Positions 26,745 through 35,492 of a stretch of DNA of 64,000 nucleotides are shown here, piece by piece. Where the stretch lies: assembly GCF_028622875.1 (NCBI RefSeq), contig NZ_CP117709.1, positions 7,505,001 to 7,569,000 of the forward strand, in the 5' to 3' direction. Origin of the DNA: Streptomyces sp. MMBL 11-1. GTDB lineage: Bacteria; Actinomycetota; Actinomycetes; Streptomycetales; Streptomycetaceae. Each line of letters begins with the position of its first letter. Position 1 is the first letter of the stretch. A program made the position numbers and the translations under genes. A model generated the notes under the pieces. That model was not told the origin of the DNA and searched no databases. It saw only the letters and a program-made list of their open reading frames with translations.

Positions 26745-27593
26745 ATGACCCCTCCCTCCGACGCCACCGGCGGCACGAGGATTCCGCAGGTCGCCTTCCG
26801 CAGCGCCCCGTCGCTGGCCAGCCCCGTCTTCGAGGTCGGCAGCCTGTCCGTCTTCTACGGCGACCACGAGGCCGTACGCGACGTCAACATGACCATCGGA
26901 CACCGGCAGATCACCGCGATGATCGGCCCCTCCGGCTGCGGCAAGTCCACCGTGCTGCGCTGCTTCAACCGCATGAACGACCTCGTCCCCAGCGCCCGCG
27001 TGGCCGGCAAGGTCCACTACCACAACGAGGACCTGTACGGTCGGGACGTCGACCCGATCGAGGTCCGCCGCAGGATCGGCATGGTCTTCCAGAAGCCGAA
27101 CCCGTTCCCCAAGTCGATCTACGACAACATCGCCTACGGCCCCCGCGTCGGCGGGTTCCAGGGCAACCTGGACGACCTCGTCGAGGAGACCCTCACCCAC
27201 GCGGCCCTCTGGGACGAGGTCAAGGACAAGCTCAAGACCTCCGCGCTCGCCCTCTCCGGCGGTCAGCAGCAGCGACTGTGCATCGCCCGCACCATCGCGG
27301 TCAAGCCCGAGGTGATCCTCATGGACGAGCCCTGCTCGGCCCTCGACCCGATCGCCACCGCCAAGATCGAAGACCTCATGACGCACCTCGCCCGTGAGTT
27401 CACGATCATCGTCGTCACCCACAACATGCAGCAGGCCGCCCGCGTCTCCGACCGCACGGCCTTCTTCACCGCCGACGTCGACGACGCGGGAGTCCGCCAC
27501 GGACGCCTCGTCGAGTACGACGAGACGGAACGCATCTTCTCCAACCCCTCCGACCAGCGCACCGAGGACTACATCTCGGGCCGCTTCGGCTGA
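26745..27593 (+). CDS. pstB: Phosphate ABC transporter ATP-binding protein
   Basis: 282 residues. I chose ATG 26745 because AGGAG lies six bases upstream; an in-frame ATG at 26679 would add 22 residues. Walker [10 protein letters not shown], the PstB-typical [16 protein letters not shown], signature LSGGQQQRL and Walker [14 protein letters not shown] are all present and intact. The N-terminus has ~30 extra residues compared with typical PstB of ~255. It energises PstC/PstA. Confidence 0.92.
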   Translation: MTPPSDATGGTRIPQVAFRSAPSLASPVFEVGSLSVFYGDHEAVRDVNMTIGHRQITAMIGPSGCGKSTVLRCFNRMNDLVPSARVAGKVHYHNEDLYGRDVDPIEVRRRIGMVFQKPNPFPKSIYDNIAYGPRVGGFQGNLDDLVEETLTHAALWDEVKDKLKTSALALSGGQQQRLCIARTIAVKPEVILMDEPCSALDPIATAKIEDLMTHLAREFTIIVVTHNMQQAARVSDRTAFFTADVDDAGVRHGRLVEYDETERIFSNPSDQRTEDYISGRFG

Positions 27594-27641
27594 TCCCGAA
27601 GCCAAGCTGCTCTTTGCGCCGCCACGTAAAGGAGTACCCGG

Positions 27642-28436
27642 GTGACCCCCGACGCACGACGACCACCGGAGACCACCGCACGGGTGTCTCCGGACGGCCC
27701 GGACGACAGCAGGACCCCGGCCCTGCTGATGGCCGAGCCCGACGGGGAGCTGGCTGAGCAGGCCATGGCACGCTTCTCGGCCGCCGGCGTGAGCGTGATC
27801 GCCTGCCACGACGGCGCCGAGGCCCTGCTCCAGGTCGGAGCACAGCACCCCGGCGCCGTACTGCTCGGCGCACCGCTTCCGGTGGTGAACGCTGTACAGG
27901 TCACCCGCCTGATCAACCGGCTCAGTCCCGTGCCCGTCATCGTCGGCGCCGGTCCGGACGGGACCGAGGAGGCGACCGCCGCCCTCACCGCGGGCGCCGT
28001 GGCCTTCGTGGCACGGCCCTACCGGATCGAAGAGATACTCCCGCTCCTGACGGCGGGACTCACACCGGACGACAGGACGGCCTCAACGCTGGTCGTCGGT
28101 GACATCGAGCTTGATCCGGTCGGGTTTCACGTCTACGTACGAGGACGCTCGCTCCAGTTGCCGGTACGTGAATTCATGCTGCTGCGCTACCTCATGGAGA
28201 ACGTCAACCGGCTCGTCTCCCGGCCAGAGCTGACCCAGGTCCTGTGGGGCACGAAGAGCCTGGACAGCAACACCCTCACCGTCCACGTCCGCCGCGTACG
28301 GCAACGCCTGCGGGAGGGTGCGGGAAGCTGCTGCACCATCGACGCGATCCGCGGCATGGGCTACCGCCTGGAATGCAGGCCCTCCGATTCCGTGCAGCCA
28401 CCGCTCTCCTCCTCCCGACCGGCTGCCCCGGCTTAG
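27642..28436 (+). CDS. OmpR/PhoB-family regulator with a degenerate receiver domain
   Basis: 264 residues; GTG 27642 with AGGAG seven bases upstream. Residues ~27-140 have the receiver fold, but the phosphoacceptor Asp at the end of beta-3 is replaced (AVLLGAPLPVVNAV where LLDxxLP is usual), the N-terminal acidic pair is altered (LLMAEPDG) and the conserved Lys is Arg (VARPYR). Residues ~150-250 are a winged-helix DNA-binding domain (FMLLRYLMENVNRLVSRPEL, LTVHVRRVRQRLR, IRGMGYRLE). It follows pstB by 48 bases in the same direction, so it probably belongs to the operon and works without a kinase. Likely targets are the neighbouring pst/ars genes (inference). Confidence 0.85.
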   Translation: MTPDARRPPETTARVSPDGPDDSRTPALLMAEPDGELAEQAMARFSAAGVSVIACHDGAEALLQVGAQHPGAVLLGAPLPVVNAVQVTRLINRLSPVPVIVGAGPDGTEEATAALTAGAVAFVARPYRIEEILPLLTAGLTPDDRTASTLVVGDIELDPVGFHVYVRGRSLQLPVREFMLLRYLMENVNRLVSRPELTQVLWGTKSLDSNTLTVHVRRVRQRLREGAGSCCTIDAIRGMGYRLECRPSDSVQPPLSSSRPAAPA

Positions 28437-28669
28437 CCGGCCACCCACCGTTCTCTCTCCACCTCGCCGACGTCGCCCCGCTGATGCGGCGCGTCGGCTT
28501 GGACTCCGGCCGGCGGGCTGCTTGGCGGTGCCCCGCCGGCCGGTTCACATCCTGCGAACTCCGAGGTGGCGATTCGCTTGGGTCGTTCGGTCGAGCGCTA
28601 ACCGGAGGGCGCCCCGGGCACTGGCGAAGCGCCGGTTTCCCGCCAGGCAGGCCCGTCGCATGCGGCAGC

Positions 28670-29341
28670 TCAAGCAGAGGACGGGGACGGCGCGTTCAGC
28701 TCTGCGAACAAGCGGTCGATGCGTGCCTGCAGACTGTTCCGCACGGCCCGTGCGCTTTCGATGTCGAGGCCCCGGAGGTCCGGCAGGTCCCAGTTGAAAT
28801 AGCGGCGGCCAGGTCGTACGGGACAGGCGTCGGCGCAGCCGAGCGTGATCACCAGGTCCGCCGCGTCGACGACCTCGATGGTGAGCGGCTTGGGAAAGTC
28901 CTCTCCGGTGTCGAGCCCCTGCTCCGCCAGTAGCTGGACCACGACGGGCGAGATGCCAGCTGCGGGGCCCGATCCTGCGGTCATGACCAGGACCGAGCCG
29001 AGCGCGCGCCGGCGCAGCAGCGCGCCGGCCAGCTGAGAGCGCCCGGCGTTCTCCGTGCAGACGAAGAGCACCGCAGGCGGGGATTCACCCGACAGCCCCC
29101 GGGCGCGGGCGAGGCCGCGCAGCCGCTCGTCGGCGAACCGCTCCACGAGGACCGGAAGGTGCTGGACGGCACGAGCCCGGTCGGCGAGGAGAGTGGCGCA
29201 CTCGTCCACGTAGCGGGCAACGGTGGCCTGCGAGAAGGCATGGCGGTGACGCAGGGCGAGCCGGGCGGTGATCCGCGCGAGTACCGCGCTGGCGCTCCGT
29301 AGGGGCGGGGTGGCCCGGCCGAGTGGTGGCTGCTCATCCAT
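28670..29341 (-). CDS. arsC: Arsenate reductase-like protein with N-terminal helical domain
   Basis: 223 residues from ATG 29341. Residues ~1-90 form an alpha-helical domain (VARYVDECATLLADRARAV...HLPVLVERFADERL) found fused to low-molecular-weight-phosphatase-like reductases in actinobacteria. Residues ~95-223 have the P-loop CTENAGRSQLAGALL, then ITLGCADACPV with the two Cys used in thioredoxin-coupled arsenate reduction. It reduces arsenate to arsenite or acts as a tyrosine phosphatase; the ars context favours the first. Divergent from an arsR gene with an operator-like inverted repeat between them. Confidence 0.8.
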   Translation of the reverse strand: MDEQPPLGRATPPLRSASAVLARITARLALRHRHAFSQATVARYVDECATLLADRARAVQHLPVLVERFADERLRGLARARGLSGESPPAVLFVCTENAGRSQLAGALLRRRALGSVLVMTAGSGPAAGISPVVVQLLAEQGLDTGEDFPKPLTIEVVDAADLVITLGCADACPVRPGRRYFNWDLPDLRGLDIESARAVRNSLQARIDRLFAELNAPSPSSA

Positions 29342-29373
29342 GACTGCGCCCCTTCCCGAAGCCGACCTCCAAC

Positions 29374-29391
29374 TATAGGTACACATCTATA
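29374..29391. promoter_or_regulatory. Candidate ArsR operator
   Basis: TATAG and CTATA form an inverted repeat with 8 bases between them, in the 152-base divergent gap between the arsC-like gene and arsR (29494). AT-rich dyads with this spacing in such gaps are typical ArsR sites. A second AATAGATG occurs at the arsR start itself. Confidence 0.5.
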
Positions 29392-29493
29392 TCTGAGTGG
29401 ATCGATACGGAAGAGGGTGAACGATAAGTGAATTCAAAGTGGCAACCGTCACAGGCGCCCTGGGAGCGGCCTTCGGGCCCATATGGTGAATAG

Positions 29494-29865
29494 ATGTCCA
29501 TCACTGCCTACGAGGCGACGAAGACGGTCGTGGACGATGAACCGGCCACATGCGTGTCACAGCTGTCCTGCCTGCTCATCGACCGCGAAGAGGCCGAGCG
29601 CATGGCCGGGGCCCTGAAGGCCATTGCCGACCCCACACGACTGCAGATACTGCGCCTGATCGAACGCTCTCCCGCCCGCGAGGCGTGCGTGTGCGACCTG
29701 ACCGACTGCCTCGGCCTGCGCCAGCCCACCGTGAGCCACCATCTGAAGGTCATGACGGACGCCGGGATCCTCACGCGGGAGCGGCGCGGAACGTGGGCCT
29801 GGTTCTCCGTCGACCCCGAAGGGCTTCGTCGGATCCGGGACATTCTGGAGCCGACGACCGGCTGA
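29494..29865 (+). CDS. arsR: ArsR-family metalloid-responsive repressor
   Basis: 123 residues. Winged helix-turn-helix: GALKAIADPTRLQILRLIE, then the metal-binding loop EACVCDLTDCLGL with the CVC pair and a further Cys, then QPTVSHHLKVMTDAGIL. Two more Cys lie near the N-terminus (residues ~20 and 26). The CVCDL motif at the recognition helix is the As(III) site of classical ArsR proteins. It probably controls itself and the divergent arsC-like gene. Confidence 0.88.
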   Translation: MSITAYEATKTVVDDEPATCVSQLSCLLIDREEAERMAGALKAIADPTRLQILRLIERSPAREACVCDLTDCLGLRQPTVSHHLKVMTDAGILTRERRGTWAWFSVDPEGLRRIRDILEPTTG

Positions 29866-29919
29866 CAGCCACCCGCCCCGGCCGCCTCGCAGTGTCGGTT
29901 CCCTACGGCCGGCCGCAAA

Positions 29920-31038
29920 TCAGGACAGCGTGCTCACCACGTGCCGCACCCGCGAGGCCACCTTCTCCGGCAGTGGGGCGTAGTGGATGCGCGCCAGCCC
30001 TGCCTGAACCTCCTCACTCGCGGTGTAGGTCAGGAAGGACTTCAGCGCGGGCAGCACGCCGGCCGGAGTGCCATCGGCGCACACGATTTCGTAGGTGACC
30101 AGCACGATCGGATACGCGCCGGGAGCCCTGGTGCGGTAATCGAACTCCAACGTCAAGTCCTGGCCACTGCCGGCGACCTTGGCGGCGGCGATGCCGGCGG
30201 ACGCGCTCTGCGCGGAGACCGCGACCGGGTCCGGGGCGCCCGTGTCCAGCTTCACGGTGGGCACGCCCTTGGCCTTGGCGAAGGACAGCTCGAAGTAGCC
30301 GATCGAGCCGTTCTGGCTGCTCACGGTCGAGACGACTCCGTCGGAACCGGGCGCTGCATGGCCGCCCCTGGCCTGCCATGCCTTCACCTTCTCGTACGGC
30401 CACTCCTCCAGTGCCGCATCCGCCAGGTAGGCGTTGAAGTTCTGCGTGGTGCCCGAGTTGTCGGAGCGGTGTACGGCGCTGATCTCGATCTCGGGTAGCT
30501 GTGCGCCGGGGTTGAGGCGCTGGATCTCGGGGTCGTTCCACATCGTGATCCGTGAGTCGAAGATCCGAGCGACGGTCGACGCGTCGAGGACGAGGCTGTC
30601 CACGCCGTCGACGTTGTAGCCGATGGCGACGGGGCCGGCGACCATCGGCAGGTCGATCGCCCTACTCCCGGGGCACGCGCGGCGGGAGAACTCGACATCC
30701 TCTTCCGACAGCGGGGTGTCGCTGCCGCCGAAATGCGTGGCTCCGCGAAGGAACTGGGCCACTCCACCGCCGGAGCCGATGGGGCTGTAGCGCAACTGCA
30801 CCCCGGGGCAAGCGCTCTGGTATTCCTGCAGCCAGTGCTTCATCGCGTTCTGCTGGGCGGTCGAGCCCGAGCCCGCCACCTTGCCCTCGTCGGCGCAGGC
30901 GATGTGGCTCGGCCGTGAGGGGGACGGGGCGGCTTCACCCCCGCCGCCCCGTCCGCAGGCCGAAAGGAGCAAGGTGCCAGCTGCCACTGCCGCGGCGCCT
31001 TTCAGTGGAATGCGTCGATTCGACCGTCGATGATGCAC
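29920..31038 (-). CDS. pstS: Second PstS-like phosphate-binding lipoprotein
   Basis: 372 residues from GTG 31038 (AAGGAAA upstream). Lipoprotein signal AAVAAGTLLLSAC. Phosphate-binding motifs AGSGSTAQQNAM, SPIGSGGGVAQF, HFGGSDTPLS, RSDNSGTTQNFNAYL and SQNGSIGYFELS are present. It has no transport genes of its own, so it probably serves the pstCAB permease encoded about 5 kb upstream. It differs strongly in sequence from the first PstS. Two PstS proteins of different affinity beside ars genes would fit discrimination of phosphate against arsenate (inference). Confidence 0.85.
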   Translation of the reverse strand: MHHRRSNRRIPLKGAAAVAAGTLLLSACGRGGGGEAAPSPSRPSHIACADEGKVAGSGSTAQQNAMKHWLQEYQSACPGVQLRYSPIGSGGGVAQFLRGATHFGGSDTPLSEEDVEFSRRACPGSRAIDLPMVAGPVAIGYNVDGVDSLVLDASTVARIFDSRITMWNDPEIQRLNPGAQLPEIEISAVHRSDNSGTTQNFNAYLADAALEEWPYEKVKAWQARGGHAAPGSDGVVSTVSSQNGSIGYFELSFAKAKGVPTVKLDTGAPDPVAVSAQSASAGIAAAKVAGSGQDLTLEFDYRTRAPGAYPIVLVTYEIVCADGTPAGVLPALKSFLTYTASEEVQAGLARIHYAPLPEKVASRVRHVVSTLS

Positions 31039-31296
31039 CAGTGTTTCCTTCCAGATGGCCAGCCAACTGGATAGATGCTCGCCGATGTAAACGCCATGGA
31101 GGCGACGCACCGACGAACATCGGCTGACGGAACACGACTGGATGGATGACCTGCGCGTGACATACGCGCGCCGCGACGAAGGCCCCGCGCAGCGCCTCGA
31201 CTCGGCAGGACGCAGCATAAGGTCAGCCTCGCGCCCTTCATCACCGCGAGGGAGACTCTCCCGAGGATCGCGGTCGGACTCGTTCCGCCGGATCGC

Positions 31297-32280
31297 TCAG
31301 ACGGCCGCCGGCGTCTTTTCGGGCTCCGCGACCGCTTTGGTGTCGGTGAGGGCCGCGAGGTAGCGTTCGGCGTCCAGGGCTGCCGCGCAGCCGGAGCCCG
31401 CGGCGGTGATCGCCTGGCGGTAGGTGTGGTCGACCACGTCTCCCGCACCGAACACGCCGGGGATGTTCGTGCGGGTCGAGGGGGCCTCGACCTTCAGATA
31501 GCCCTCGTCGTCCAAGTCCAGCTGGCCCGCAAAGAGCTCCGTGCGCGGGTCGTGGCCGATCGCGACGAACAGGCCGGTGGCATCGAGGTCGCGCGTCCGG
31601 CCACTGAACGTGTCGCGCAGGACGAGACCGGACAGCGCGCCGCCCTCCTCCTTGATCTCCGCGATCTCACTGTCGAAAGCGAAGGAGATCTTGTCGTCGG
31701 CAAACGCGCGGCTCTGCATGACCTGGGAGGCCCGAAGCGCGCTCCGGCGGTGGACGACCGTGACGGAACGGGCGAACCGGGTGAGGAAGGTGGCCTCCTC
31801 CATCGCGGTGTCGCCGCCGCCGACGACTACGATGTCGCGGTCCCGGAAGAAGAACCCGTCACAGGTCGCGCAGTAGGAGACACCGCGGCCCGACAGTTCG
31901 TCCTCGCGCTCCAGGTTCAGCTTGCGGTGCTGCGATCCGGTGGTCACGATCACGGCGCGGGCCCGGTGAACTGCTCCGCTGCTGTCGGTGACCGTCTTGA
32001 TGTCGCCCGTGAGGTCGACGGCGACGATGTCGTCCGGGACCAGTTCGGCTCCGAACCGCTCCGCCTGGGCCCGCATGTTGTCCATGAGGTCCGGGCCGAC
32101 GATGCCCTCGCGGAATCCGGGGAAGTTCTCGACCTCGGTGGTGTTCATCAGCGCGCCGCCCGCGGTCACGGAGCCTTCGAAGACCAGCGGCTGGAGGTCG
32201 GCCCGCGCCGTGTAGAGCGCAGCCGTGTATCCGGCGGGCCCGGAGCCGATGACGATGACGTTGCGGATGTCGGCGCTCAT
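31297..32280 (-). CDS. trxB: Thioredoxin reductase of the ars operon
   Basis: 327 residues. FAD-binding [17 protein letters not shown], redox-active CATC (Cys137 and Cys140), NADPH-binding [12 protein letters not shown] and the C-terminal [21 protein letters not shown] are intact. Its ATG overlaps the arsC stop (ATGA). In Streptomyces ars loci this gene (arsT) supplies reduced thioredoxin for arsenate reductase, which agrees with the Trx-type ArsC encoded just upstream. No thioredoxin gene is in the window. Confidence 0.92.
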   Translation of the reverse strand: MSADIRNVIVIGSGPAGYTAALYTARADLQPLVFEGSVTAGGALMNTTEVENFPGFREGIVGPDLMDNMRAQAERFGAELVPDDIVAVDLTGDIKTVTDSSGAVHRARAVIVTTGSQHRKLNLEREDELSGRGVSYCATCDGFFFRDRDIVVVGGGDTAMEEATFLTRFARSVTVVHRRSALRASQVMQSRAFADDKISFAFDSEIAEIKEEGGALSGLVLRDTFSGRTRDLDATGLFVAIGHDPRTELFAGQLDLDDEGYLKVEAPSTRTNIPGVFGAGDVVDHTYRQAITAAGSGCAAALDAERYLAALTDTKAVAEPEKTPAAV

Positions 32281-32690
32281 GACGCGACCTCGGGTGCGAT
32301 CTCCTTGATGAGGCCCTCGACCATCACCTTGATCTCGTCGCGGATCGGGCGCACGGCGGCCACGCCCTGGCCGGCCGGGTCTTCGAGCTTCCAGTCCAGG
32401 TAGCGCTTGCCGGGGAAGACGGGGCAGGTGTCGCCGCAGCCCATGGTGATGCAGACGTCGGACTCCTTGACGGCGTCCACGGTCAGGATCTTCGGGGTCT
32501 CGGCGGAGATGTCGATACCGACCTCGGCCATCGCCTCGACGGCAGCGGGGTTTACCGCGTCGCCGGGGTTCGATCCCGCAGAGCGGACCTCGACGCGGTC
32601 CCCTGCCAGGTGGGTCAGCCAGGCAGCGGCCATCTGGGAACGGCCCGCGTTGTGAACGCAGACGAACAGGACGGAGGGCTTTTCGGCCAT
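32277..32690 (-). CDS. arsC: Thioredoxin-coupled arsenate reductase
   Basis: 137 residues from ATG 32690. P-loop [16 protein letters not shown] with catalytic Cys11, further Cys in [16 protein letters not shown] for the disulfide relay, and the usual [12 protein letters not shown] loop. It converts arsenate to arsenite using thioredoxin. It forms a two-gene operon with trxB and is divergent from arsR/acr3 across a 94-base promoter region with an operator dyad. Confidence 0.93.
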   Translation of the reverse strand: MAEKPSVLFVCVHNAGRSQMAAAWLTHLAGDRVEVRSAGSNPGDAVNPAAVEAMAEVGIDISAETPKILTVDAVKESDVCITMGCGDTCPVFPGKRYLDWKLEDPAGQGVAAVRPIRDEIKVMVEGLIKEIAPEVAS

Positions 32691-32751
32691 CGGGAGAACT
32701 CTCTCTCGTCTCGTAAAAAAATCAGGAGCTACTGACATCAGCCCCTAGTGG

Positions 32752-32769
32752 CATCAGCATCCACTGATG
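32752..32769. promoter_or_regulatory. Operator dyad CATCAG-N6-CTGATG
   Basis: A perfect inverted repeat in the short divergent gap between arsC and arsR, with ATCAG-type half sites repeated nearby (32736-32741 and 32776-32781). Likely bound by the ArsR encoded at 32785. Confidence 0.65.
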
Positions 32770-32784
32770 TGAGAGTATCAGTCC

Positions 32785-33093
32785 ATGATGACTTCAGTCG
32801 ACACTGACGTGATTCGGGTTCTGGGTGATCCGCTGCGCATGCAGGTGGTCACCCTGCTGGCCCGGGAGACGCTCTGTATGTCGCACCTGGTCGAGGAGAC
32901 CGGTGCCAAGCAGACGAATCTGTCCAACCACATGAAGGTCCTGCGCGAGGCGGGACTGGTGGAGACCGAGCCGTGCGGCAGGTTCACCTACTTCAAGCTG
33001 CGCCCCGAGGTCCTGGCCTCGGTGTCCGCACAGTTCGCCGAGCTCGCCGAATCCGCCCGTACCGCGATCGAGAACAAGAGGGCCTGCCCGTGA
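32785..33093 (+). CDS. arsR: ArsR-family repressor of the arsC/acr3 operons
   Basis: 102 residues. VIRVLGDPLRMQVVTLLARETLCMSHLVEETG and QTNLSNHMKVLREAGLVETEPCGRF give a winged-helix ArsR protein with a single Cys in the first helix region, one near the beta-hairpin (EPCGR) and one at the C-terminus (RACP). This arrangement differs from the CVC type at 29494, indicating a separately evolved metalloid site. Overlaps the acr3 start (GTGA). Confidence 0.88.
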   Translation: MMTSVDTDVIRVLGDPLRMQVVTLLARETLCMSHLVEETGAKQTNLSNHMKVLREAGLVETEPCGRFTYFKLRPEVLASVSAQFAELAESARTAIENKRACP

Positions 33094-34202
33094 CCTCCAC
33101 CGAACCGACCACCCGGGCCCCGCAGGCCGGCGGTGACGACTCGATCGTCAAGAAGCTCTCCACCCTCGACCGCTACCTCGCGGTGTGGATCCTGCTCGCC
33201 ATGGCCGTCGGCCTGAGCCTGGGCCGCCTCATCCCGGGCATGAACGACGCGCTCGCGAAGATCGAGGTCGGCGGGATCTCCCTGCCGATCGCCATCGGGC
33301 TGCTGGTCATGATGTACCCGGTGCTGGCCAAGGTCCGCTACGACCGGCTCGACACGGTCACCGGCGACCGCAAGCTGATGGTCTCCTCGCTCGTCATCAA
33401 CTGGATCATCGGCCCCGCGGTCATGTTCGCCCTGGCCTGGATCTTCCTGCCGGACCTGCCCGAATACCGCACCGGCCTGATCATCGTGGGCCTCGCCCGC
33501 TGCATCGCCATGGTCATCATCTGGAACGACCTCGCCTGCGGCGACCGCGAGGCCGCCGCCGTCCTTGTCGCCCTCAACTCCGTCTTCCAGGTCCTGGTCT
33601 TCGGCGTGCTGGGCTGGTTCTACCTCGACCTGCTGCCCCAGTGGCTCGGCCTCGGTGACGGACAGGGACTGGACGTCCCCGTCTGGCACATCGCCCTGAA
33701 CGTCGTCGTCTTCCTCGGAGTGCCCCTGCTCGCCGGGTTCCTCACCCGCCGCATCGGCGAGAAGAAGATGGGCCGCGAATCCTACGAGGAGAGGTTCCTG
33801 CCGAAGATCGGCCCCTGGGCTCTCTACGGCCTGCTGTTCACGATCATCATCCTGTTCGCCCTGCAGGGAAAGACGATCACCTCGCAGCCGCTGGACGTCG
33901 TACGCATCGCCCTGCCGCTTCTCGTCTACTTCGCGATCATGTTCTTCGGGAGCTTCCTCCTCGGGAAGAGCCTCGGACTCGCTTACGACCGCACGAGCAC
34001 TCTCGCCTTCACCGCCGCCGGCAACAACTTCGAGCTCGCCATCGCGGTCGCCATCGCGACGTTCGGCGTCACCTCCGGCCAGGCGCTGTCGGGCGTCGTC
34101 GGTCCGCTGATCGAGGTACCCGTCCTCATCGGCCTCGTCTACGTCGCGCTCGCCTGGCGAAAGAAGTTCGCCCCCGACGCCATCACCACACCCGGAAGGT
34201 AG
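33090..34202 (+). CDS. acr3: ACR3-family arsenite efflux permease
   Basis: 370 residues, about ten membrane segments. ARCIAMVIIWNDLACGD contains the essential Cys of ACR3 transporters, and FTAAGNNFELAIAVAIATFG is the conserved C-terminal signature. GTG 33090 overlaps the arsR stop, so the pump is translated with its regulator. It exports arsenite produced by the ArsC proteins. Confidence 0.95.
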   Translation: MTSTEPTTRAPQAGGDDSIVKKLSTLDRYLAVWILLAMAVGLSLGRLIPGMNDALAKIEVGGISLPIAIGLLVMMYPVLAKVRYDRLDTVTGDRKLMVSSLVINWIIGPAVMFALAWIFLPDLPEYRTGLIIVGLARCIAMVIIWNDLACGDREAAAVLVALNSVFQVLVFGVLGWFYLDLLPQWLGLGDGQGLDVPVWHIALNVVVFLGVPLLAGFLTRRIGEKKMGRESYEERFLPKIGPWALYGLLFTIIILFALQGKTITSQPLDVVRIALPLLVYFAIMFFGSFLLGKSLGLAYDRTSTLAFTAAGNNFELAIAVAIATFGVTSGQALSGVVGPLIEVPVLIGLVYVALAWRKKFAPDAITTPGR

Positions 34203-34207
34203 AGCTG

Positions 34208-34429
34208 ATGCACTGTCTGGAATGCCACACTGAAGGAAGGGACAGTCACGCCGTCGGCGTATGCCACAACTGTGGAGCCGCCGTCTGCGCCCACCACGCC
34301 CGCATGGCGACTCGCAGCGTCCGCCACGGCAGTCTCATCGGCACCCCCGGAGAACACCAGGAGCGCACCCTGCTGTGCCCGGTCTGCGCCGAAGCCCACG
34401 CCCCGGCCGCAGCGGCAAACACCCGGTGA
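34208..34429 (+). CDS. DUF2180-like small zinc-ribbon protein
   Basis: 73 residues. MHCLECHTEG, GVCHNCGAAVCAHHA and LLCPVCAEAH supply three CxxC pairs and several His, consistent with two zinc or metalloid sites. This family regularly accompanies actinobacterial ars genes; its role is unknown, possibly a metal or arsenite chaperone. It starts 5 bases after acr3 and overlaps arsO, so it is co-translated with both. Confidence 0.8.
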   Translation: MHCLECHTEGRDSHAVGVCHNCGAAVCAHHARMATRSVRHGSLIGTPGEHQERTLLCPVCAEAHAPAAAANTR

Positions 34430-35484
34430 CCAGCACCGATGTCGTGGTGATCGGCGGCGGGCAGGCAGGGCTCGCCGCCGGCTACCACCTGCGCCGCCAG
34501 AACCTCGACTTCGTGATCCTCGACGCCCAGACCACGGCGGGGGGCGCCTGGCAGCACACCTGGGACTCCCTGCACCTGTTCTCCCCGGCAGCCTTCTCCT
34601 CGCTGCCGGGGCGGCTCATGCCCGCCCAGCCCGGCCAGGAATACCCCGACGCCGCCCACGTGATCGACTATCTGAGCGACTACGAGCAGCGCTACAGCCT
34701 TCCCCTTCAACGCCCGGTCATGGTCCGCGCGGTCCACCGCGACGGGACACGGCTGCGGGTGGACACGGACGCAGGGCACTGGTCGGCGCGGGCGATCGTC
34801 TCGGCGACCGGCACCTGGTGGCGCCCCTTCCTGCCCACCGTCCCCGGCCAGGAGACGTTCACCGGGCGTCAGCTGCACACCACCGGCTACCGGCGGCCCT
34901 CCGACTTCGCCGGGCAGCACGTCATCGTCGTCGGCGGTGGCAACTCCGGCGCACAGATCGCCGCCGACCTCACCACCCACAAGGACGTGGGCCTGACCTG
35001 GGTCACCCAGCGCCCGCCCCGGTTCCTCGCGGACGACATCGACGGCCGCGCCCTGTTCGACGCCGCGACCGCTCGGCGCCGCGCCCTGGACGAAGGGCTC
35101 ACCGACACCGGCGGCGTCGCCTCACTGGGCGACATCGTCGCCGTCCCGCCGGTCCGCGCAGCACGGGACGCCGGCCTGCTCAAAGCCCAGCCGATGTTCA
35201 CCGCCCTCACCGAGGACGGTGTGCAGTGGGCGGACGGAACACGTGCCCAGGCTGCAACGGTGATCTGGTGCACCGGCTTCCGCCCCGCCCTCTCCCACCT
35301 CGCCCCGCTGGGCCTGCGGAGCCGACGCGGCGACATCGCCACCCACGGAACCCGGGCCGCCGACGAACCGCGCCTGCACCTTCTCGGCTACGGCGACTGG
35401 ACCGGACCCGCCTCGGCCACACTGATCGGCGTGGGCCGACCGGCCCGCGCAGCCGTCCGCGAGATCACCGCTCTGTTGGGCTGA
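34426..35484 (+). CDS. arsO: ArsO-type flavin-dependent monooxygenase
   Basis: 352 residues from GTG 34426, overlapping the DUF2180 stop (GTGA). FAD site VVIGGGQAGLAAGYHLRR, NADPH site VIVVGGGNSGAQIA and the C-terminal ATVIWCTGFRP (ATG-motif region) define a single-component flavoprotein monooxygenase like those in Streptomyces arsenic islands. Its substrate is unproven; oxidation of arsenite or a thiol/organic arsenical is likely. It ends 8 bases before the convergent gene at 35493. Confidence 0.8.
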   Translation: MTSTDVVVIGGGQAGLAAGYHLRRQNLDFVILDAQTTAGGAWQHTWDSLHLFSPAAFSSLPGRLMPAQPGQEYPDAAHVIDYLSDYEQRYSLPLQRPVMVRAVHRDGTRLRVDTDAGHWSARAIVSATGTWWRPFLPTVPGQETFTGRQLHTTGYRRPSDFAGQHVIVVGGGNSGAQIAADLTTHKDVGLTWVTQRPPRFLADDIDGRALFDAATARRRALDEGLTDTGGVASLGDIVAVPPVRAARDAGLLKAQPMFTALTEDGVQWADGTRAQAATVIWCTGFRPALSHLAPLGLRSRRGDIATHGTRAADEPRLHLLGYGDWTGPASATLIGVGRPARAAVREITALLG

Positions 35485-35492
35485 CGGCTTGC

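Noticed and set aside
31039..31296. Possible PHO boxes upstream of the second pstS
   Set aside because: Isolated GTTCCG/GTTCGT matches without convincing 11-bp periodicity.
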